Below are positions 1 to 11,504 of a stretch of DNA of 64,000 bases, in pieces. A program made the translations under genes and the position numbers. Source of the DNA: Pilaira anomala. Its lineage: Eukaryota > Mucoromycota > Mucoromycetes > Mucorales > Mucoraceae. The notes beneath the pieces were generated by a model. It saw only the letters and a program-made list of their open reading frames with translations. It had not been told where the DNA came from and made no database searches. The stretch is from contig JAIXMQ010000026.1 of the NCBI GenBank assembly GCA_025716855.1, forward strand, positions 248,001-312,000. Reading direction: 5' to 3'. Numbering within the stretch: position 1 is the stretch's first letter; every line of letters begins with the position of its first letter.

Positions 1-331
1 ATAATTTTCGGAATGACCGCTGCTATTGCTGCATTGAGTGGTGTAGTTGGCTTTACTTCTTTATTTATAGCAGTAGGTTTCACTACTGGTTTTTTTTCTA
101 CGTTCTTTTTAAGCTAATAAATATAAGTTAAAAAAAGAGTTTTGTATATCGTATTTTTGATAATTTTAGTTACTATTTCGTAAACTATTTTTTACAAAAT
201 AAAAAAAAAAAAAAAAGAACGATCAATAATTTGCTTATTTTAAACAATTCAATCTATTTACCTTCAGTTTGTTCATCGCTTGATGAAGAAGAATCATCGT
301 CTGAATAATTAACAAGACCAGCTAAACTCAT
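1..331 (-). CDS. 5' part of acidic, Pro/Lys-rich protein (runs off left edge)
   Basis: The ATG at 331 opens a 70-nt first exon (331-262) ending at a GGTAAAT donor. The intron (261-98) ends in GTAG, and exon 2 (97-1) stays in frame to the window edge. The visible protein starts MSLAGLVNYSDDDSSSSSDE, then continues EKKPVVKPTAINKEVKPTTP and an Ala-rich stretch. It is therefore a short start followed by a Ser/Asp acidic patch and a basic proline-rich region. The start resembles nuclear splicing-associated proteins of the PRCC type, but too little is visible to name it. The opposite strand of exon 2 also has an open hydrophobic frame (1-117), less likely because it has no start and the splice-joined minus frame is coherent. 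Confidence 0.5.
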
Positions 332-439
332 TGTGTATAAAGTAGAAAGAAATAAAAAAAGAAATCACTTTTTTTTTTTTTTTTTTTTGGTTCTTTGACG
401 AGCTGCTGGGAGCTAAAACGAAAGAAAAAGTTTATTATT

Positions 440-3270
440 TTATGAGGAAGACGGACTTGTACAAGATCGTTTTCGATTCTTTATGGTTGTTTCATCTTTT
501 GGTTTCAAATTTTCTAAGCTTGTTTTACGAGATACTTTGTTCCACAAAGGAACATGTTGTTCCATTTGTTGTTGAGATAATTCATCTAATTTTCGTTGTA
601 ATACATCGTTTTGTAATTCAATTCCGAGTGAACTATAAACTGTCGCGTTTGGGGTATCGTTTTTATGAGTTTCGCTTTCGCCCATAATATGGTAAGGGTA
701 ATCGCTATGTCTTCTAGGATTACTAGGTTTCTTTGGTATCTCCATTTTCGGTTTTTCTGTATTTATTATACTCTCCATAGTCTCCTTGGACGGGGGTTGA
801 TCTATAGATTCTCTTCGTTTTCTTTCCTCTTGTTGTGCTGCCATGACTGGTGAAAGTGTGCTAAATGTACCTCGTGATAATGCCATAAACACAAATAACC
901 CAATCATAATTACTAATTGAAATAATGACACTCGTCTTTCAAAAGATAACTACGAGTAATTTGTGTTAATTAATTTTTTTTTACATGTATAATAAATATA
1001 TTTACCTGATCAGCTAATATATTGATTTTTGCAGACATTTCTCTCATATCACTATCTGTTTGATCTTTCAAATCTTCGTACCATTGTTCATAACGTCGTT
1101 TCTATAACATAAAATAAATAAGTACAATACTTAACAGATATATCTGCTATGATTTTACCATATTATCAATTCTCAAACTTGCCGTTTCATTTAAATGTCC
1201 AATGAGTTGAATCAATTGAGCCTGATGTTTCCTTTCTCGATCATTTAAAACATCATTTAGGTTCTTATTTTGATCGTCAAGGTATCGCAAAGAAAGTGTC
1301 ATGTTTCCTTCTAAACCATTCAATCGTTTCATAATTGTTTTATAAATTGATTCTTGGGTGCTTCCTTCCTTGGCGTAATTAGTAGGTATAGCTGCTTTTG
1401 GGGGAGGATGTTGATGTGGTGGTCGACTTTCTTCCGTTAAGGCTATAGATGCGGTTGTGGTTGTCGTCGCTGATGTCGTTGACGTCGTTGTGGATGATGC
1501 CTTTGCAGATGATACTTTCGTAGAGGATATTCTTGTAGAGGATGTTTCCATAGATGGTATTGTTGCAGATGATGCCGTTGTATTAGATGTTGAGTTCATA
1601 CTGGATGATATATCTATGGGAACTGTCTTGTTTTGGGTGATTTTTATTTCATCTTTAGAATCTGTGCCAATTGATGAATGAGTATCGTTAATATTTATCT
1701 CTTCTTTTGTTGCACTTGTTTCATCGTTTGTTTGAGAAGATGAAGAAGAAGATAGGTCAATACCAAAAGTTTCTGTATCCATACTACCTAAAGAATTAGA
1801 GCTTGTGGGTACAACTAATTCATCGATTAACGAAGATTCTATAAGCTCAAGCTCAAGAGAAATAGGCTCCTTAACGGTAGTAGTGGTAGTATCTGTATCT
1901 ACCGTTTCCATGCTGGGTCCAGATTCGGTTGTATGTATCTCTATTACTGGTTTTAATGGTATGTCAACAATAGTATCATAATTTATAGGTGGGATCAATT
2001 GCTTAATATCCTCTTCTTCTTGCTCAACTTTGATCGGAAATGATTCAGATGTATTGGTAACGTCGAATTCAGGCTGAATAAGTTGTTCACGTACTTCAGC
2101 CGGCCATAAATGTTCTTCTTCTATAATAGGGTCATCGCCTTGACTTTCTACAGTTGTATAATATTCCATCATGGACATACCATGAACTCGAACTAAACTC
2201 AATGGACAATAATATTCATTACCATAATGTGTGATAAATTCGATTTTCATATACTCTACGAATCCACTGTCGGGTACTTTAAATACCTATTATAATTGCA
2301 TATATTTTGTTAATTGAGGTATAACCTAAATAAGCAAATATGGGTTTTTTTTTACCTGTAAATCTCTTGTATTCCTTGCCTGCCATTGTCCTAATAATCT
2401 CCAGTCCTGAGTAGGATACTTTGAAGAAGCATAGACTCTAAAATCTTTAAAAGTGCTTGAAAAAAACTCGAAATTGGCCATGACAATAGTATCAACTACA
2501 ATCTGTTCACATAAGTTGATAATGACAAACTTATCAGCCGAACATTTATTTAATAAATATTGATCTTTTGACTCGTACAAGATTGTCTGAGCGCCCTTTG
2601 CTTCTTTATTGGCTTTCCTCACAGTTGCTGCACAATCCGTAGACGCGTAGTTGAATCTTTCCTTTAATGATTTCATTCTAATAGCAGCTACTTGTTGGAC
2701 TTTCTTATTGCTATTGACATCACCTGCTTTACTCGGTGCAATATACTCTCCTTCGTCGTAGACGTTAGGTTTCTTTTCCTTTTTACCAATTAGTTCTTCG
2801 AACATGGATCCAAAGTCATCGGAGAATCCACCGTCAATACTATCCACCATTTGTTGTCTCTTCAACCCACTGGTGGGTCCTTTTTCTGTTGTTTTACGTT
2901 TATGACGACGATCTTTTTCGTTTTCTTGCAACACTTTCTTTTGCCATTCTTCAAATGAGACAAGTGGTTTCGGTTGCTGATCATCGTGTGGAAATTTGCT
3001 GCTGTTTGTGTCATCTAATAAACCGTCTGTTATATGCGTCGATGTGGGCTCATTCACTTTTTTCTGTTCGTCTAATCTCACTTCTTTACTTAAACCAGAT
3101 ATAACAGCAGGATCTGGAAATAATGCCGCAGAAAAGTTTATAGGTAATTGAGCAGGACAAGTCTCTGAAAATATATCATGATTACTATAGCGTAAGCACT
3201 GTTTAGGTCTAGATTTAGATGCAAGCACTAAATTTATTATAATAAAAAAATATAAAAATGAAGAAAGCAT
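440..3270 (-). CDS. SLP1/SUCO-type SUN-domain membrane protein
   Basis: Four exons, all joined in phase 0: 3270-2356, 2286-1159, 1101-1006 and 949-440 (882 aa). The protein begins with a hydrophobic signal peptide (MLSSFLYFFIIINLVLAS). A SUN domain (about residues 207-345) spans the first intron, from NYASTDCAATVRKANKEAKG to YYCPLSLVRVHG. A long Ser/Thr/Glu-rich linker, a coiled coil and one membrane segment near residue 720 (LFQLVIMIGLFVFMAL) follow, with a basic cytosolic tail. This order (signal peptide, mid-protein SUN domain, C-terminal membrane span) is that of yeast Slp1, human SUCO and plant mid-SUN proteins, which sit in the ER/nuclear envelope and protect folding membrane proteins in yeast. 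It is distinct from the C-terminal SUN protein at 20.4-21.7 kb. The ortholog class is well supported; its function here is inferred from the family. Confidence 0.9.
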
Positions 3271-3392
3271 AATACATGTAAACTAAAGAAAAAGAAATTA
3301 AATTATGGTTGAACGTAATTATTAAATGTTCAACTCCAGCTCGTTTTGCTTGTGCTCAGAAAAAATAAAGAAAAAAAAAGGTGTGAGCAGGT

Positions 3393-4330
3393 CTATCTAA
3401 CAAAGCCCATACGATGATATGTTTTCAGATGATGATGAAAAGCTTTCTTTGAAATAGCTTTTTTGTCACAGATAGAGCAGTAAAAATGCTCATGGTCTGG
3501 GTCAGGAAAGTTATCTCGCGTAGCTGGTACCACCGTGAATACATCTTTATGCACACTTCTCAAGTGTTGGTTATAGTTTCCTCTGCTACTATAATCAGTC
3601 TTACATACACTGCAATGATTTTCATCTGGATATTCTTCAGGTATTAAAGGAGGTTGAAACATGACACTAACTAGATGCTTTTTTCTAACAACTGGTTGTT
3701 CTTCCATTTTTCTCTTCCTACTGCCCTCTTCTTTGGTCTCCTTTTCTTTACTTTCGCTTTTGTCATCATCCGAGTCCTTTGTATGTACGTTTTTAAAATG
3801 CGCCTTAAATGATTGACTGGTTGACATGTATTTGTTACATTCAGCACAGAAAAAATCGGGCCTAACAGGAACATCCATTCCATGAATAATAAACAAATGT
3901 TTCATATACAATCGCTCAGATCGGTAACGATGTTTGCATACTTGACAATAGAAACTTTTGTCATTTACGTCAGGCAATAAGGAAGGATCCAGTCGTTTGT
4001 ATTCCAAGTCTGGATTTAACATATGGATCTTCTTCATATGTTCACGAAACATTGACTTACTACTTGAAGTTGTTTTACATGAGCGGCAATATAACTTAGG
4101 ATCATGGACATCAGGTCTTTCGTTTAAATCTGGTATGCTGTGATAGATTTCGAAATGTTGCTCAAGATATTTTCTAGCTTTAGATACCATTACCAATTTA
4201 CATTCTGAACAATAAAGTGCTTTTATTTCATCCGCAAAATATTCTTCTAAATACATATACTCAGTAACTCAAACCAATAAAAATAAATTGTTCGATTCCA
4301 TATATTAATGACAATGGAATACTTACCCAT
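3393..4330 (-). CDS. C2H2 zinc-finger protein, six fingers
   Basis: The main frame is 4256-3393 (287 aa from the internal ATG). Six CxxC...HxxxH modules can be read: CSECKLVM, CRSCKTTS, CQVCKHRY, CAECNKYM, CSVCKTDY and CSICDKKA, each followed by H-x3-5-H. Spacers are about 30-60 residues with repeated acidic-proline linkers (NERPDVHDP, PSLLPDVND, YPDENH). A Lys/Glu-rich patch between fingers 4 and 5 may be a nuclear localisation signal. Two starts are possible: ATG at 4256, or ATG at 4330 where exon 1 is only ATGG before a GTAAGT donor and an 80-nt intron ends at TTTAG|AAGAA (4246); the second gives MEEYFADE. The linkers are not the TGEKP type, so DNA binding is an inference. A related, decaying copy lies at 56.1-57.7 kb. 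No specific family is recognised. Confidence 0.8.
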
Positions 4331-4862
4331 CGTTTTATTTTATTTGATTCAACATGAAAAAAAAAAGCTATAAAAATCAAGCATCCCCCTTGTTGTTGTC
4401 ACGAAAAACGCGGAAAATGAAAAGTTACTTTACGCGTTTTGGAAATTAAATCGTATGTTTCAAAGTAGACAATAGCTTCAAATGGTACTTCTTAAGTGTT
4501 AAAGCTTACATGATCACAAAATCATTTTAGGTTTGATTAGACTAGCTTTATAGTATAAAGAGAAAAAGAAATGAAAGACAATACTCTTATGAAGAGTTTT
4601 ATCATTGTACTTCAATTATTATAAAAACGATTTTCTTTGGGTTGAATCTTTCTTAAGCTTGAACTTGTTTTATGTCTTAAAGTTGCAATGTATGACCATG
4701 ATCAACGATTAGTTTCGAATTATGTGGGAGGAAAACTAATTTTTTAGACATGATTTGTACTTTTAAAGATATCTCACATAAACACTTGGCCACACAAAAA
4801 AAAACTCGATTATCAAATAACAGGATTTTTTATTGCAATATTAGTATATTTCAATACCACTT
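4331..4862. other. AT-rich intergenic stretch
   Basis: 532 bases between the zinc-finger gene start and the F-box gene stop. I see no coherent frame, RNA gene or repeat; it would hold the promoter of the zinc-finger gene. Confidence 0.6.
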
Positions 4863-6671
4863 TTAAAAAGTAATTTTTACTTTTTTATAACTATCTGTCA
4901 GTTTAAGAATTAACTCTTTAAGTGACTTAACCCGAATATTTAAAACGACAAAAGAATCACTATTAAGGTTTGGAATGAGAACATCAACTAAGATCTTGTT
5001 ACTCTCTGTTATTATATTTTCGGTAATCGTGTAATATTTTTTCGTGTCACGAGATGCATAATAAACAGATATTATGACCAATGGCTGGATTCTGTTAGTA
5101 TATTGGCGTCCTGCAATCATCTTCCTGTAGTTGGACATATAAATAGTTCCGAGTTCAGTATTCAACATATCTATTCCTCCGTCGATGAGATCTCCTTCAA
5201 AAGCACAGCCATCGAAATTTACATAATCAAGTAATGCGAATTCATTTATAAATGCTTTTAAAGAGTTTATGCCTACTGTGCAGTTACGGAATGTTACATT
5301 TTTGATATGTTGACGTACTGTAACCATGCTATTTGGTGAAGAGTAAGAATTAAACGTCGTGTTGCTAAGGATAAGTGTTTTTATTGTAATTTGCTCTTTC
5401 GAAATAAGCTTTCGTAAAAGCATTTCCGTTCTGGTATTATCAGAAACTGTACCGGTTATTTCTATTTGAGAGACATTATCACTAATATTTTCTAAAACAT
5501 TTCTTCCTTCAGTTGAATCTGTGCCGTCACGATGAAAGATTTGATATTGAAGAGTTAAAGTTGAACTGAATTGACATGCTTTGATAGTTACAGATGATCC
5601 GCGACCTCTTTCCAAATGGTCGAAACTATCTTCATTGACGTATATTATTGATAAAAAAATCTCTTGCTTGGACCCTTTCATCAGTTTTAACCATTTCCCT
5701 ATAAGATATGCACTTTGAACGCCTCCGGGTAAAGTAATTTCATAATTTGGGAGAGAATTGATAGTATCAAGAAATATATCAGTTATGGCATGCGAAACTT
5801 CGTTTGCTGGCCAACGAGAGCTTTTTTCGCCAACAATATTCAATTCATTTAGCCTGGTAAATTGTTCAGTAAACACCAGTAAATCTTCATTCAGCTTTGG
5901 TGTATAGTTGTGGAATGTCAACTTCTTTAGATTCAAGTACTCATGTTCTTTTTGTTCAGTGGACTGTTCGTGCGACAACTCAATACGGTTATTTGCAAAT
6001 CTGACAACGATTTCTTTTAAGCTAGGGATTTGACGAAGTAATAGATGCAAATCATTTAAATTATAAACCAAGTTCGAATCAAGCTCGAGCATCTCCAATG
6101 TCTTAAACTCTTTGAGAAAGCCAAAGTCCAAAGCCCCAACCATACCAACCGATAAATACGACTTTTTTAACGTATTGCGTAAATGGTAAGCACACAAATA
6201 ATAATAGGCTGAATAAGCCAAATTTTCTTCTCCTGATTTTGGTAGTACATGTAATTTCCAATAGCTAGTCCTCATAAGAACAACAGATAGGTAAGTCCAT
6301 GCCATATAACCCAAATTCCTATCGTTTGCAAATTGTATCTCCTTCACATTCGGTGTTTGTTTCATTAATTGAATAAAGGGATCGTTAAGCATATCAAGTC
6401 TCTTCATATCATTTGGAGGTATGATCTTCATAAAAGTTATACGCCTAACCCATTTTCCAGGATCAAAGCTTGATGAGAGAATTTTAGTCACTTTCTTGTC
6501 GTTAGTGTTCAAGTCGATAGATATAGAGTGATATGCTTGAGATAGAAAAAAAGTAAACCAATTTTTGTTAACAAACATCCATTTTACTTCTCTGCAATCT
6601 CTTCCAGAATTATCTGCAATCAAGCTCAATATTTCGCTCGGTAAACTGCTCCACTTTATATCGTTTTGCAT
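4863..6671 (-). CDS. F-box protein with degenerate leucine-rich repeats (paralogue A)
   Basis: Intact single-exon frame, 602 aa, starting at ATG 6671. Residues ~7-55 form an F-box (WSSLPSEILSLIADNSGRD, then VKWMFVNKNWFTFFLSQAYH). F-boxes bind Skp1 in SCF ubiquitin ligases. The remainder has irregular leucine-rich segments (for example FLKEFKTLEMLELDSNLVYN and LHLLLRQIPSLKEIVVRF) typical of fungal F-box/LRR-like proteins whose C-terminus chooses the substrate. It shares collinear sequence with the pseudogene at 7.0-8.8 kb and with the gene at 9.2-11.0 kb, including the C-terminal block V-K-S-L-K-E-L. The target protein cannot be inferred. No intron is needed. Confidence 0.85.
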   Translation of the reverse strand: MQNDIKWSSLPSEILSLIADNSGRDCREVKWMFVNKNWFTFFLSQAYHSISIDLNTNDKKVTKILSSSFDPGKWVRRITFMKIIPPNDMKRLDMLNDPFIQLMKQTPNVKEIQFANDRNLGYMAWTYLSVVLMRTSYWKLHVLPKSGEENLAYSAYYYLCAYHLRNTLKKSYLSVGMVGALDFGFLKEFKTLEMLELDSNLVYNLNDLHLLLRQIPSLKEIVVRFANNRIELSHEQSTEQKEHEYLNLKKLTFHNYTPKLNEDLLVFTEQFTRLNELNIVGEKSSRWPANEVSHAITDIFLDTINSLPNYEITLPGGVQSAYLIGKWLKLMKGSKQEIFLSIIYVNEDSFDHLERGRGSSVTIKACQFSSTLTLQYQIFHRDGTDSTEGRNVLENISDNVSQIEITGTVSDNTRTEMLLRKLISKEQITIKTLILSNTTFNSYSSPNSMVTVRQHIKNVTFRNCTVGINSLKAFINEFALLDYVNFDGCAFEGDLIDGGIDMLNTELGTIYMSNYRKMIAGRQYTNRIQPLVIISVYYASRDTKKYYTITENIITESNKILVDVLIPNLNSDSFVVLNIRVKSLKELILKLTDSYKKVKITF

Positions 6672-6899
6672 GATTATAGTACGAAATATGAATAAAAGGG
6701 AATTATTTTTGTTTTAAAATTATTTTAGATAATATATGCAGTGCTCATGACGTCAAACGGCGTTTATTTATTCTTTGAACAACTTTTAAAAAAATATGAA
6801 ACGAGTACATATAGGGTCTGGGAAATAATGATATAAGACGATTGTTAAATAAAATAATAAATAAACAAGCCTGTTTGAGCTTCTTTAAAAAAAATTGTG

Positions 6900-6930
<31 letters not shown>

Positions 6931-7054
6931 TGAGTTTTGCATAAATTTAATATCATTCTGTGAAAAAAAAACACGGCATACATGCAACTGAGCTTCATGG
7001 AAAAATAGTATTTTATTTGAAAAATAAATTGAAACTCTTATATCCAATCCGTCA
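6672..7054. repeat. Intergenic stretch with (TA)n microsatellite
   Basis: Between F-box paralogue A and the pseudogene. It contains a pure TA dinucleotide run at about 6904-6930 and is otherwise AT-rich with no gene seen. Confidence 0.7.
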
Positions 7055-8805
7055 TCATCTTGAAAATTTGATTCTTAATTCTTTCGAGCTATCCATCAGC
7101 TTGAGCGATAACTCTTCAATTGAATTGACACAAATTTTTAAAACGATCATTTCCTCCCTCATGAACTTGGAGCGATTTATGTACCCTAAATAGGTCTAAG
7201 GTAATTTCTATTAAGTTATTTTCGATAAGTGTATAACAGTTGGCTCTGCCTGCACTCTTACATTTAATACGAATGATAATCATATTTAGAATTTCAAGAT
7301 AGCTAGTCTGCCATCCAAACATTTTTCAGATATTTGATAAATGCAAAGCTCACGTAATCTAATATCTTGAATTTATTAAGGAATAATTTTACTGTATCAT
7401 ATGATTGATAGAACATTTGCAGAATATTATATTTTTGATATGTTGGGATACAGTTGTGGTGCTAGTTGATGAAGTGTACGAAGTAAACGTGTAATCTTTG
7501 AGGATAAGTGTTTTTAGATTAGGTTGGTCATTTTCTACAATAACACGTATAAGCAACCCGGTTGTTACGTTACCATTAATTTCTACTTGCGAAGCTTTAT
7601 CAATTGTATTACTTAAAACGATTATTCCTTCAGACGGATCCGAGGCATTGTAAACCATTTTATATTGTAAAGTTGATACAGAGTTAAATTTACTTGATTT
7701 AGCTGTTACAGAGGCCCCACGGCCTATTTCTAAAAATGACACACTATCTTCTTTAACGTATGACATTGATGATTGAATCTTCTGATTTGACTCATCCATT
7801 AATTTTATCCATTTTTTTTTTTTATAAAATTTGAACCTTTAGCACCTCCTGGTACTGTGATTTTATATTCTGAAATGGAACTGATACCATCAAGAAATAT
7901 ATCAGCTATTGAAGGGTGCATCTTGTTCCCTGGCCATTCTCTAAATTTTTTTCTAGTTATACACAATTTATCAAGTTTAGTGAATCATTCAGTAAATACA
8001 AGTAATTGTTCATTTCGCATTGGTGTATAGTTGTAGAATGCTAATGTTTTTATATTTGAGTATATGTGATCTTTTGGTTCCAAGGATTGATAAGGAGACA
8101 AGTTGATAAATTTATCCGAAATATCTACTGTGACTTCTTTAAGATTGGGAACGTATTGAAGTGATGAGTGCAAACCATCGAAGTTATACAATATGTTAGT
8201 ATCAACATATAGATCTTCCAACGTTTTAATCCTTTGAGATACTCAAAATCCAAGGCACCAATCATTACACATGACAAATATAGGTTTTTTAGCGTATAGC
8301 GCATGCAGTAAGCACATAAGTAGTAAAAGGGGGAATAAGCTAATTTGTATGCTTTCTTTTCAGGTAGAATCTGCAGCTTCCAAATATTAGTTTTTGAAAG
8401 AGATATTTAAAGATAAGTCCAAGCCGTAATATTCAGATCTTTTAAATGAATCTCTTCCATATTGGGTGTATCTTTCATTAGTCGAATAAGAATATCGTTA
8501 CTCATCATATCGAGTTGATCTACAAGTTGGTCTGCATTTCTTGGTGATTCGAAGCTATTAAATGTTTACACTTCACCCATTTTCCAGGATCAAATAAAAA
8601 AGAAAGAATTGTATTCATTTTCTTGTTGTTAATATCCAAATCAATACATATGGTATTGTATTCTTGAGATAAATAGAAATCGAACTATTTTTGTTTGCGT
8701 GAACATCTATTTCACTTGACTGCAGTCCCTTTCACAATAGTGCACTATCTGACCCAATATCTCCCTTGGCAAACTGTTCCACGTTTCTTCTTTTACTATT
8801 GAAAA
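7055..8805 (-). pseudogene. F-box protein pseudogene (paralogue B)
   Basis: This is collinear with the intact F-box genes on either side but broken repeatedly. The F-box region near 8800-8640 reads WNSLPREILGQIVHYCERD, then VK followed by a stop where both paralogues have VKWMF, then shifts frame. Middle pieces are open at 8221-7985 (matches the LHLLLRQIPSLKE region) and 7799-7389 (matches the GRGSSVTIK...STLQYQ region). The last piece (~7160-7055) ends with a KELRIKFS-like tail and a TGA, matching the paralogues' C-termini. The ATG is also missing at the expected place. The many independent lesions argue against sequencing error and for an old inactivated tandem copy. Confidence 0.85.
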
Positions 8806-9244
8806 TATATTGTGAAGAGAAAAATGAAATTTCATTTGCGTTCTTTTTGTTAGTTTCTAACTTATTTAGGTCTTGGTATACAAGCAATAGTCACAACGCC
8901 AAATGGCGTTTTGTTTATTATTGCATTTGTCAGTAAATTTTAGGAATAAAAATGATAAAACATGGTCAGAAAGCCCTCTTATATAAAAGTACTAATTATA
9001 AAATGATGTTGTTGTGCTCAAAAAATAGCTTAAGAAGGCTTCTAGGGATTGATATATGTTACATCACTCGCTCAGTCAAAAAATTTTAAAGATACTTTAT
9101 AATGGAGGCTTTTTTTATTTTTTATTTAGTTTTTAAGTAAGTTTTTATATATCGGTTTGACTGTTGATCGTATTTTATCGTTTTATTTTTGAGATTGTCT
9201 CAAATTTACTGACAAATTCAGTATTTAAAAATATTTTTATTCAT
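8806..9244. other. AT-rich intergenic stretch between F-box copies
   Basis: 439 bases of AT-rich sequence; no gene seen. The block GACGTCAAACGGCGTTT upstream of paralogue A (about 6749) recurs in similar form near 8898 (CAACGCCAAATGGCGTTTT). This suggests the upstream regions were duplicated with the genes. Confidence 0.5.
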
Positions 9245-11035
9245 TTAATAACATTTAGGAAAATGTATCTTTATCTCCTTAGAATTATCGTTCAATTTGA
9301 ATACCAACTCCTTGAAACTTTTGATTTTGATTTGGATGACAGCTATTTCATCATTATTGAGCTTCGAATCAAAAGTTTTAAATAAACTACTTGTGATTTC
9401 CGTTATGTTGTCTTCAATGATTGTATAATATCTTCTACACTCTGGAACTAGGCGGTAGATATCAATAATAACTACATTTTGCAAATCTTCGCTATACCCG
9501 TGGCTAGCAATTGTTTTTCTAAAGTTGGAAAAATACACGGTTCCTAAGGTGCTATGAGGTATACTAATCCCACTATCATTGAAATCTTGGAACTTGCATT
9601 CATCAAACTTTAAATAATCCAGGTGTTCAAATTCATTCAGAAATGAAGTAAATGAATCAAGGTATATCATACAGTTGAGGAACGTTATACAATTAACATA
9701 TTGAGGCACCGTGATTGTGTTGTTTGGCGAAGTATACGAATATAGTGTAGAGTTCTTGATGATAAGGGTTCTTAGACTGGGTTTCTCTTTTACCACGATT
9801 GCTCTTAAAAGCATTTCAGTTCTTTCATTGTAATATAGTATACCAGTTATTTCTACCTGCGAGACATTATCGCTTATATTTGTTAATATATTCACCCCTT
9901 CTACTGAATTTTCATCTGAATGATTTATTTGATATTGTAAAACTGGGACAGAGCTAGATTTACTAGATTTAATAATGGTTGAGACAGTTGAATTGATTTC
10001 AGGCTGTTTTATGTCATTTTTATCATACGAGATTGACAAGCATATTTCTGTGTTCGATTCAGTTTTTGATTTTAACCATTTTCTAGCAAAATCTGCACCT
10101 TGAGCACCCCCAGGTATTGTAATTTTATATTCTGAAAGTGAATTGATTGTATCAAAGAATATATCTATTACAGAAGATGCGACCTCACTACCTGGCCACT
10201 GCTTATTGGCTTCACCAATTATCTTCAGATTATCAACCTTTGAAAGCTGGTCTGTGAAAGCAAGTAAGTCCTTATTCAGCGTTGGCGTGAAATTGACCAA
10301 TGTTAACTTCTTCAAATTTGAGAAGACTTTATATTCCTTTAATTGGTCTTGAGACATTTCAAAACAATTATCACCAAACTTGACTGTAGCTTCTTTCAGA
10401 TTAGGAGTGTATTGAAGCAGCTGATATAAATCATTCAGGTTGTTAATTACGTTAATGTCGATTTCTAAAGTTTCCAGTGTCTTGAACTCTTTAAGGCATC
10501 TAAAATTTAAGGAACTAACCATTGCAAAAGATAAGTAGAGTTCTCTCAACGTGGTGCGTGAATAATAAGCACACAAATAATAATAAGCAGAATAGGACAA
10601 GTTGTTTTTTACTGCTTCAGGTAACACACGTAGCTTCCAATAACCGGTATTTATAAGAACTGTGGAAAAATAGGTCCATATCATGTCATTCAAATCTTTG
10701 TCAGCTGCAAACTGAACTTCTTCCACATTTGGTGTATGTTTTATTAACATACTTAAGCAATCATTAGTTAAATCAAGTTTATCTATATCATCTGGCGGCT
10801 GAAAGGTTTCAAATGTTATCTTTTTAACCCATATTCCAACTTCAAAGTTCGAAAAAAGAATTTTGTCTACTTTTTTATCTTCTGTGCTCAAATCAATGGA
10901 TATGGTGTTGTATATTTGAGATAAATAAAAATTAAACCATTTCTTGTTAGTGAACATCCATTTCACCTTTTTGGTATCTCTCCCACTGTGGCTCACGACC
11001 AAATTCAAGATTTCTTTGGGCAAGCTACTCCACAT
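9245..11035 (-). CDS. F-box protein with degenerate leucine-rich repeats (paralogue C)
   Basis: Intact single-exon frame, 596 aa, from ATG 11035. The N-terminal F-box reads WSSLPKEILNLVVSHSGRD then VKWMFTNKKWFNFYLSQIYN, nearly the same as paralogue A. The rest is collinear with A along its length (for example FKTLETLEIDINVINNLNDL, GGAQGADFARKWLKS, and the Ser-rich block ending ...SSVPVLQYQINH), with many substitutions but no frameshift. That preservation argues that both A and C are under constraint while B decayed. As a family, F-box proteins recruit substrates to SCF E3 ligases through Skp1. The substrate is unknown. Confidence 0.85.
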   Translation of the reverse strand: MWSSLPKEILNLVVSHSGRDTKKVKWMFTNKKWFNFYLSQIYNTISIDLSTEDKKVDKILFSNFEVGIWVKKITFETFQPPDDIDKLDLTNDCLSMLIKHTPNVEEVQFAADKDLNDMIWTYFSTVLINTGYWKLRVLPEAVKNNLSYSAYYYLCAYYSRTTLRELYLSFAMVSSLNFRCLKEFKTLETLEIDINVINNLNDLYQLLQYTPNLKEATVKFGDNCFEMSQDQLKEYKVFSNLKKLTLVNFTPTLNKDLLAFTDQLSKVDNLKIIGEANKQWPGSEVASSVIDIFFDTINSLSEYKITIPGGAQGADFARKWLKSKTESNTEICLSISYDKNDIKQPEINSTVSTIIKSSKSSSVPVLQYQINHSDENSVEGVNILTNISDNVSQVEITGILYYNERTEMLLRAIVVKEKPSLRTLIIKNSTLYSYTSPNNTITVPQYVNCITFLNCMIYLDSFTSFLNEFEHLDYLKFDECKFQDFNDSGISIPHSTLGTVYFSNFRKTIASHGYSEDLQNVVIIDIYRLVPECRRYYTIIEDNITEITSSLFKTFDSKLNNDEIAVIQIKIKSFKELVFKLNDNSKEIKIHFPKCY

Positions 11036-11432
11036 TTTTTATATTCGTGATGACAATATGATAAAAAGAAAGAAAAAGGAGTAAATATTTCTAGTTTTTC
11101 TCTGAAACTATACTAACTGTTTTTAATCTGTTACGATGACATAAGACGTTTGTTTATCACTTCTTTTACATAATAATTAATAATTAATTTATCTAATATG
11201 TAACAATACTACATACATACATAATTTGAAAAAGCTCTCGTGATAAATTCTACGTAATTAGTAGCTACTAGATATAAAATTAAAAAAAATTCTCTTTGAA
11301 TAAATAATAGAAAAGAGATCACTGCTTATACAGAATGGAAACTTTTCAACAAGTTTTCATGCCAAGTTGTAAATCAGAACCAGTACAGACTACATGCACC
11401 CCAAATATCAAAAACTTTTGAAAAAAAGTAAA
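11036..11432. other. AT-rich intergenic stretch
   Basis: 397 bases between the F-box gene start and tRNA-Lys. No gene seen; it holds the promoter of the F-box gene and the downstream flank of the tRNA. Confidence 0.6.
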
Positions 11433-11504
11433 GCCCAACGGGGGGGTCGAACCCCCAACCTTGAGATTAAGAGTCTCACGCTCTACCGATTGAGCTAGCT
11501 AGGC
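11433..11504 (-). tRNA. tRNA-Lys (CTT anticodon)
   Basis: 72 nt fold as a full cloverleaf on the minus strand. The acceptor stem is GCCTAGC with GTTGGGC, the D arm has GCTC/GAGC, the anticodon stem is TGAGA/TCTCA with loop CTCTTAA (anticodon CTT, decodes AAG), and the T arm is GGGGG-TTCGACC-CCCCC. There is no intron and no encoded CCA. A T-rich stretch just downstream on the minus strand (11427-11421) can act as the Pol III terminator. A duplicated CACGTGAT element lies 58-76 bp upstream. Confidence 0.95.

Noticed and set aside
1..117. Plus-strand C-terminal hydrophobic frame at the left edge
   Set aside because: The minus-strand reading joins a clear ATG exon through a phase-matched intron; the plus frame is its shadow.
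6960..7193. 77-codon plus frame over the F-box pseudogene
   Set aside because: Antisense shadow of the pseudogene's C-terminal part.
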